Program-made: the position numbers and the translations under genes
The notes under the pieces: model-generated
The model's database searches: none
Told to the model about the DNA's origin: nothing
What the model saw: only the letters and a program-made list of their open reading frames with translations
Source of the DNA: Nitrospirota bacterium
GTDB taxonomy: Bacteria > UBA2233
Assembly (NCBI GenBank): GCA_011620345.1
Contig: WOZJ01000057.1
Location: 171,925 to 235,924, forward strand
DNA length: 64,000 bases
Reading direction: 5' to 3'
Shown: piece after piece, positions 60,823 to 64,000 of the stretch
Position numbering within the stretch: position 1 is the stretch's first letter
Layout: each line of letters opens with the position of its first letter

Positions 60823-62145
60823 ATGCCTGATGTTCGAGCCTTTCGAGGGTTGCTGTATTCGTCCGAAAGCCGTGATGTAACGCCTTTGGTTGCCCCTCCC
60901 TACGACGTTTTGGACGAGTCAAGGAGGGACGCATACCTACAAAAAAGCCCTTTCAACGTCGTTCATGCCGATCTTCCGCCCAAAAGGCCCGAGGATCAAA
61001 GCGAGCGGGATCGCTACGAGCGAGCCAAGCAAACCTACGAAGGTTGGCTAAAAGACAGAGCACTCGCCCCTTCGCCTAAAGAGGCGCTCTATCTTGCGGT
61101 GCAGACCTACAGCCTAGGAGGTGCGGCGTTGACCAGGGTCGGGGTTGTAGGCCTTGTCGACGCCCTTTCCCTACAGCAAGGCGGAATTCTACCGCACGAG
61201 CGGACGTTCGAAGGTCCAAAAAAAGATAGGCTTGAGCTTCTGCGTTCCCTCGAGGCACATCTGAGTCAAATATTTTTGCTATACCGAGGCGAGGGGGACC
61301 CAACCCTTGAACTATGGGAATCAATCGGGAAGGATGCCTACATCCGCGAAGCCCTCGATGCCGATGGAACGCTCCACCGCCTCTATCCGATCGAAAACCC
61401 TGAGGCGATCGGGCGTATTCGGGCGTTTCTTTCCAAAAAACGGATGTACGTTGCAGACGGGCATCATAGGCTCGAAACGGCGCTAACCTACGCAAAGGAA
61501 AGGATTGAAGCGGGGGCTCCCTTGGAAGGCGCTCATCGCTATACCCTTGCCTTCCTTTGCAATATGGATCAGCCGGGCTTGAAAATTCTTGGCTACCATA
61601 GGCTTTTAAAGCCTTCTTGTGGAGAAGGTATCGAAGAGAGGCTTACAAAAGCGGGATTCGCGCTCACCGAGGTGGATGAGGCGGTCACGCCCGAAGCTAT
61701 CGAAACGGCCCTTTTGGATTCCAAGCTCCGCTATGGGTTTTCATTCGGTCTGATCGAGAAGGACGCAAGCCGCTTGACGCTAAAGCTGGCAACGCTTCCC
61801 CATGAGCGCCATCGTGTCTTTAAAGAAGGTTTGACTCGAGAAGGGTTGGATGAAAGCGTGGCAAGCCTTGATGTTGCTCTCGTTGACCGGTACGTACTAG
61901 GGGAGATACTGAGGCTTGATGACACAACAAAGAAGGAGCACATCGTCTACGAGCCCGACCTTCGAAAGGTGATAGGCTTGATCGAGGATCAAACTCTCAA
62001 CGCCGGCATTTTGTTGAATCCACTCTCCCCTGAAGAAGTGATCCGCGTAAGTGAGGCTTCTCAAAAAATGCCCCAAAAATCAACATATTTCTACCCGAAA
62101 CTCTTGACCGGCCTCGTTGTTTACGACTTAAACAGAAGCTTTTAG
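60823..62145 (+). CDS. DUF1015-family protein
   Basis: A 440-residue cytoplasmic protein of the DUF1015 family. It opens with RAFRGLLYSSES and VTPLVAPPYDVLDE, then the conserved SPFNVVHADLP and the ADGHHRLETAL motif (about residue 210). The DGHHR signature recalls ParB/SerK-type kinases that phosphorylate serine; that role is only a suggestion. ATG 60823 follows GGGAG. Confidence 0.85.
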   Translation: MPDVRAFRGLLYSSESRDVTPLVAPPYDVLDESRRDAYLQKSPFNVVHADLPPKRPEDQSERDRYERAKQTYEGWLKDRALAPSPKEALYLAVQTYSLGGAALTRVGVVGLVDALSLQQGGILPHERTFEGPKKDRLELLRSLEAHLSQIFLLYRGEGDPTLELWESIGKDAYIREALDADGTLHRLYPIENPEAIGRIRAFLSKKRMYVADGHHRLETALTYAKERIEAGAPLEGAHRYTLAFLCNMDQPGLKILGYHRLLKPSCGEGIEERLTKAGFALTEVDEAVTPEAIETALLDSKLRYGFSFGLIEKDASRLTLKLATLPHERHRVFKEGLTREGLDESVASLDVALVDRYVLGEILRLDDTTKKEHIVYEPDLRKVIGLIEDQTLNAGILLNPLSPEEVIRVSEASQKMPQKSTYFYPKLLTGLVVYDLNRSF

Positions 62146-62273
62146 ACCAAAGCCTTCCTGGCTCCGAGCGCGAGCGAATATCAGGGTAGGGTTTGTGGAT
62201 AAAATTGGGGTATCGAGGGATTTTGGGGTAGGGTATAATGTAAGGGAAGGTTGGAGGTGCTAAAGGAGAGGCC

Positions 62274-62570
62274 ATGCTGGGCTCAAGCGGGCTTTACTCG
62301 AAGTTTCTAGCGGTGGTTGGAAAGCTTAAGGCTGCGCTATTGAAGTGCCTGCTTACCCCGTGGTTCTGGATATCTCAAAAGAAGAAGGTTCGATCTAGGA
62401 TGGGCTGGCATCCGTCACCGATTCAACTCAATGTTTTCCTGATTGAATCGAAGGAGCGGCGCCGGGGACTACGGCCGCTGGAGAGGGACGAATGGATCAA
62501 CGGGCTCGTGTCCGAAATAGAGGCTTATTTTACGAAGCGAAGCGAGGATGCACGAAAAGGGGAGGAATGA
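62274..62570 (+). CDS. Small basic protein of unknown function
   Basis: A 98-residue protein with a weakly hydrophobic N-terminal half (about residues 8-36, with two Trp-rich turns) and a charged C-terminal half (EWINGLVSEIEAYF). ATG 62274 follows AAAGGAGAGG, and TATAAT lies at 62234-62239. Its end overlaps the nitrilase-family gene by 23 bases. No family recognised. Confidence 0.6.
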   Translation: MLGSSGLYSKFLAVVGKLKAALLKCLLTPWFWISQKKKVRSRMGWHPSPIQLNVFLIESKERRRGLRPLERDEWINGLVSEIEAYFTKRSEDARKGEE

Positions 62571-63408
62571 GCTGAATCGCTCGCGGCTTCGTGTCGGGCT
62601 TGTCCAGATGACGGCTGGACCGGACAAAGCGGAAAACTTTCGCAAAATCCGGCTGCTTGCCCAAAGGGCGAAAGAGGAAGGCGTTGAGCTTTTGGTTTTG
62701 CCCGAGGTATGCACATACCGGACATTTCCCAAAGAAGAGCTGCTTGGTGCGGAACCCTTTGAAGGTGAAACGAATGGGTTTTTCAGGCGGTTGGCAAGTC
62801 AGCTTGGGCTGGCCGTCCTTTCGGGCTCTTTTCTAGAACAGCCTGCCGATGATGCAGATCCCAGGGCGTACAACACGAGCGTTCTGCTCGATGACCACGG
62901 GGAAGTGGTGGGGTGCTACCGGAAAATTCACTTGTTTGACGTTCGCCTCCCAAATGGCCGGGAAATGTTCGAATCCAAGACGCGAAGACCAGGAGATAGG
63001 CCTGTGGTCCTCGAATGGGCAGGGATTAAGTTTGGCCTGAGCGTCTGTTACGATTTACGGTTCCCAGAGCTTTACAGGGCGCTCGTGTTGCAGGGTGCTC
63101 AAGTTATTTTTGCGCCTTCTTGCTTTACCATGCTTACGGGCAAGGACCATTGGGAGGTCCTTCTGAGGGCAAGGGCCGTGGAGAACCAGGTATTTGTGCT
63201 TGCCCCAAACCAGATAGGCGCTTTCGATGGGGTGGTTCCAGCTTACGGCAGAAGCCTCGTAGCCGACCCTTGGGGGAATGTCCTGGCTAAGGCACCGGAT
63301 CGCGAGACGCTAGTAACTGCCGCCTTAGAGCTCGACCTATTGGATGAGATCCGCTCGAAGATGCCTGTTTTGGGGCACATCCGGCTTGGGCCGACTCCTG
63401 GGCACTAG
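62548..63408 (+). CDS. Carbon-nitrogen hydrolase (nitrilase superfamily, Nit-type)
   Basis: A 286-residue amidase with the Glu-Lys-Cys triad: Glu in VLPEVCTY (about residue 53), Lys in CYRKIHLFDV and Cys in SVCYDLRFPELY. The sequence style fits the Nit1/Nit2-like deaminated-glutathione or omega-amidase branch. ATG 62548 overlaps the preceding gene; a CTG at 62572 sits at better distance from GGAGG but is less likely. The last four bases overlap the opposing UspA gene. Confidence 0.9.
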   Translation: MHEKGRNELNRSRLRVGLVQMTAGPDKAENFRKIRLLAQRAKEEGVELLVLPEVCTYRTFPKEELLGAEPFEGETNGFFRRLASQLGLAVLSGSFLEQPADDADPRAYNTSVLLDDHGEVVGCYRKIHLFDVRLPNGREMFESKTRRPGDRPVVLEWAGIKFGLSVCYDLRFPELYRALVLQGAQVIFAPSCFTMLTGKDHWEVLLRARAVENQVFVLAPNQIGAFDGVVPAYGRSLVADPWGNVLAKAPDRETLVTAALELDLLDEIRSKMPVLGHIRLGPTPGH

Positions 63409-63845
63409 TGAACGACCCAGACGCTGCAGTTTGCGTGGTGGACAACCCTGTCGGACACCGAGCCAAGGAGGTGGCTCCTTAGCCGCCTTCGCCCTCTAGA
63501 CCCGATGAAGATCATCTCGATGCCGTTCTCTTTGGCGAATGCAACGATTTCGTCCCCAGGGTTTCCAGAAAGCATACGCGTGTCAATTTCGGCAGGAAGC
63601 CCTGAGAGCAAAGCTTTTGCCTTCTTGAGCTGCTCTTGAATTCTTGCTCCTAGCACCTCGAAGTATTCTTTGCCAATCCCCACTTCTTGCGTAAAACCCA
63701 AAGGAAAGGTGCCCCCTGCTATGGGGAGAACGCTTACAAGCGTGACCTTTGGCGTCCGTGCCCTCGCTACGTAGTCCATGGCCGTCTTCAAGGCCTTTCT
63801 TGAATCTTCCGAACCGTCCAGGGCGACAAGAACATGTTGAATCAT
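63405..63845 (-). CDS. Universal stress protein (UspA family)
   Basis: A 146-residue cytoplasmic protein. It has the N-terminal LVALDGSEDSRKALKTA and the C-terminal ATP-binding pattern IGSRGRRRLRSHLLGSVSD followed by VVHHANCSVWVV, close to the G2xG9G(S/T) motif. ATP-binding type is likely. ATG 63845; the ribosome site is weak (GGCGGGG). Confidence 0.9.
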   Translation of the reverse strand: MIQHVLVALDGSEDSRKALKTAMDYVARARTPKVTLVSVLPIAGGTFPLGFTQEVGIGKEYFEVLGARIQEQLKKAKALLSGLPAEIDTRMLSGNPGDEIVAFAKENGIEMIFIGSRGRRRLRSHLLGSVSDRVVHHANCSVWVVH

Positions 63846-63863
63846 AACCCCGCCTTTTTTTGG

Positions 63864-64000
63864 TTAATGGGCCAAGAGCCCTGGTTTTTGTTCTGCCGTT
63901 CCCTTCTTGAGCAATGCCAGAAGGGGAAGCAGGCACAAAAATTCTACCGTAATCATCCAAAAGCAGTCGTTGAACGCCAGCATCGAAGACTGCTCAAGTA
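63864..64000 (-). CDS. MFS transporter, DHA2 (EmrB/QacA-like) family, C-terminal fragment
   Basis: The minus strand encodes 44 residues to the stop at 63864: a segment SSMLAFNDCFWMITVEF, then a leucine-rich helix (LCLLPLLALL) and a short charged tail. This is the typical last helix of 14-helix DHA2 exporters. The rest lies beyond the window. It stops 19 bases before the UspA start, on the same strand. Confidence 0.65.
   Translation of the reverse strand, partial: LEQSSMLAFNDCFWMITVEFLCLLPLLALLKKGTAEQKPGLLAH

Overview
The window is a chromosomal segment of a Gram-negative bacterium that respires with many multihaem c-type cytochromes. Signal peptides, a lipobox, NapC-type anchors and periplasmic haem proteins all point to a double-membrane cell. 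The gene content (inner-membrane quinol oxidoreductases resembling Geobacter CbcL, NapC/NirT-type multihaem proteins, LutABC, a SUF-only Fe-S operon, aconitase A) would suit a Desulfobacterota- or Nitrospirota-like organism. That assignment is an inference at low confidence, because there is no rRNA and I could not run a search. No insertion sequence, prophage or CRISPR array was found, and the genome is compact, with many 4-40 nt gene overlaps.

Layout. (1) Positions 1-14,000 are an electron-transfer and redox-sensing island. It starts with a truncated tRNA-Leu, a 13-haem NapC-type protein, a trihaem protein and a tiny hydrophobic protein, all on the minus strand. On the plus strand follow a fused 11-haem c/cytochrome b protein, an M56 metallopeptidase with an unknown partner, and a second, split version of the c/b enzyme (13-haem protein plus separate cytochrome b). 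Directly behind these lie a NarL-type two-component system whose sensor carries its own CXXCH haem motif in the periplasmic domain, then a set of very small secreted proteins. Four of these form a compact operon with a visible promoter and terminator. It is flanked by two almost identical 62-residue relatives on the other strand. Nearly every small protein has one histidine-terminated cysteine pair with non-standard spacing (CX1CH, CX3CH or CX4CH). This is the most likely undescribed system in the window.

(2) Positions 14,000-32,100 are housekeeping: guaB, guaA, a GFA-family protein, dnaE, hflX, a CDP-alcohol phosphatidyltransferase, tRNA-Val, thrS-infC-rpmI-rplT-pheS-pheT (infC apparently with an ATT start), tRNA-Pro(GGG), surE, a secreted protein and a lipoprotein. 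(3) Positions 32,048-37,456 (minus strand) hold ilvD-lutA-lutB-lutC and an M24 peptidase, overlapping like an operon. (4) Positions 37,700-45,420 hold a methyltransferase, an amphi-Trp protein, an active/inactive M16 peptidase pair, rph, rdgB, tRNA-Pro(TGG) and a fused trehalose-6-phosphate synthase/phosphatase. (5) Positions 45,470-51,540 are a complete SUF operon: Rrf2 regulator, sufC, sufB, sufD, sufS, sufU and a SufT-like gene. (6) The rest holds a CHASE4-PAS-GGDEF cyclase, an alpha/beta hydrolase, two class I/II aminotransferases (one HisC-like), aconitase, a P1 peptidase, a DUF1015 protein, a small unknown, a nitrilase-family hydrolase, a UspA protein and the C-terminus of an MFS exporter cut by the window end.

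How it may fit together. Lactate-derived electrons (LutABC) and the TCA cycle (aconitase) would reduce the quinone pool. The two b-type modules would pass quinol electrons to periplasmic multihaem c domains. The haem-bearing kinase could read the periplasmic redox state and control the adjacent small-protein operon. The SUF operon supplies Fe-S clusters to LutAB, aconitase and IlvD. These links are inferred from gene content and adjacency.
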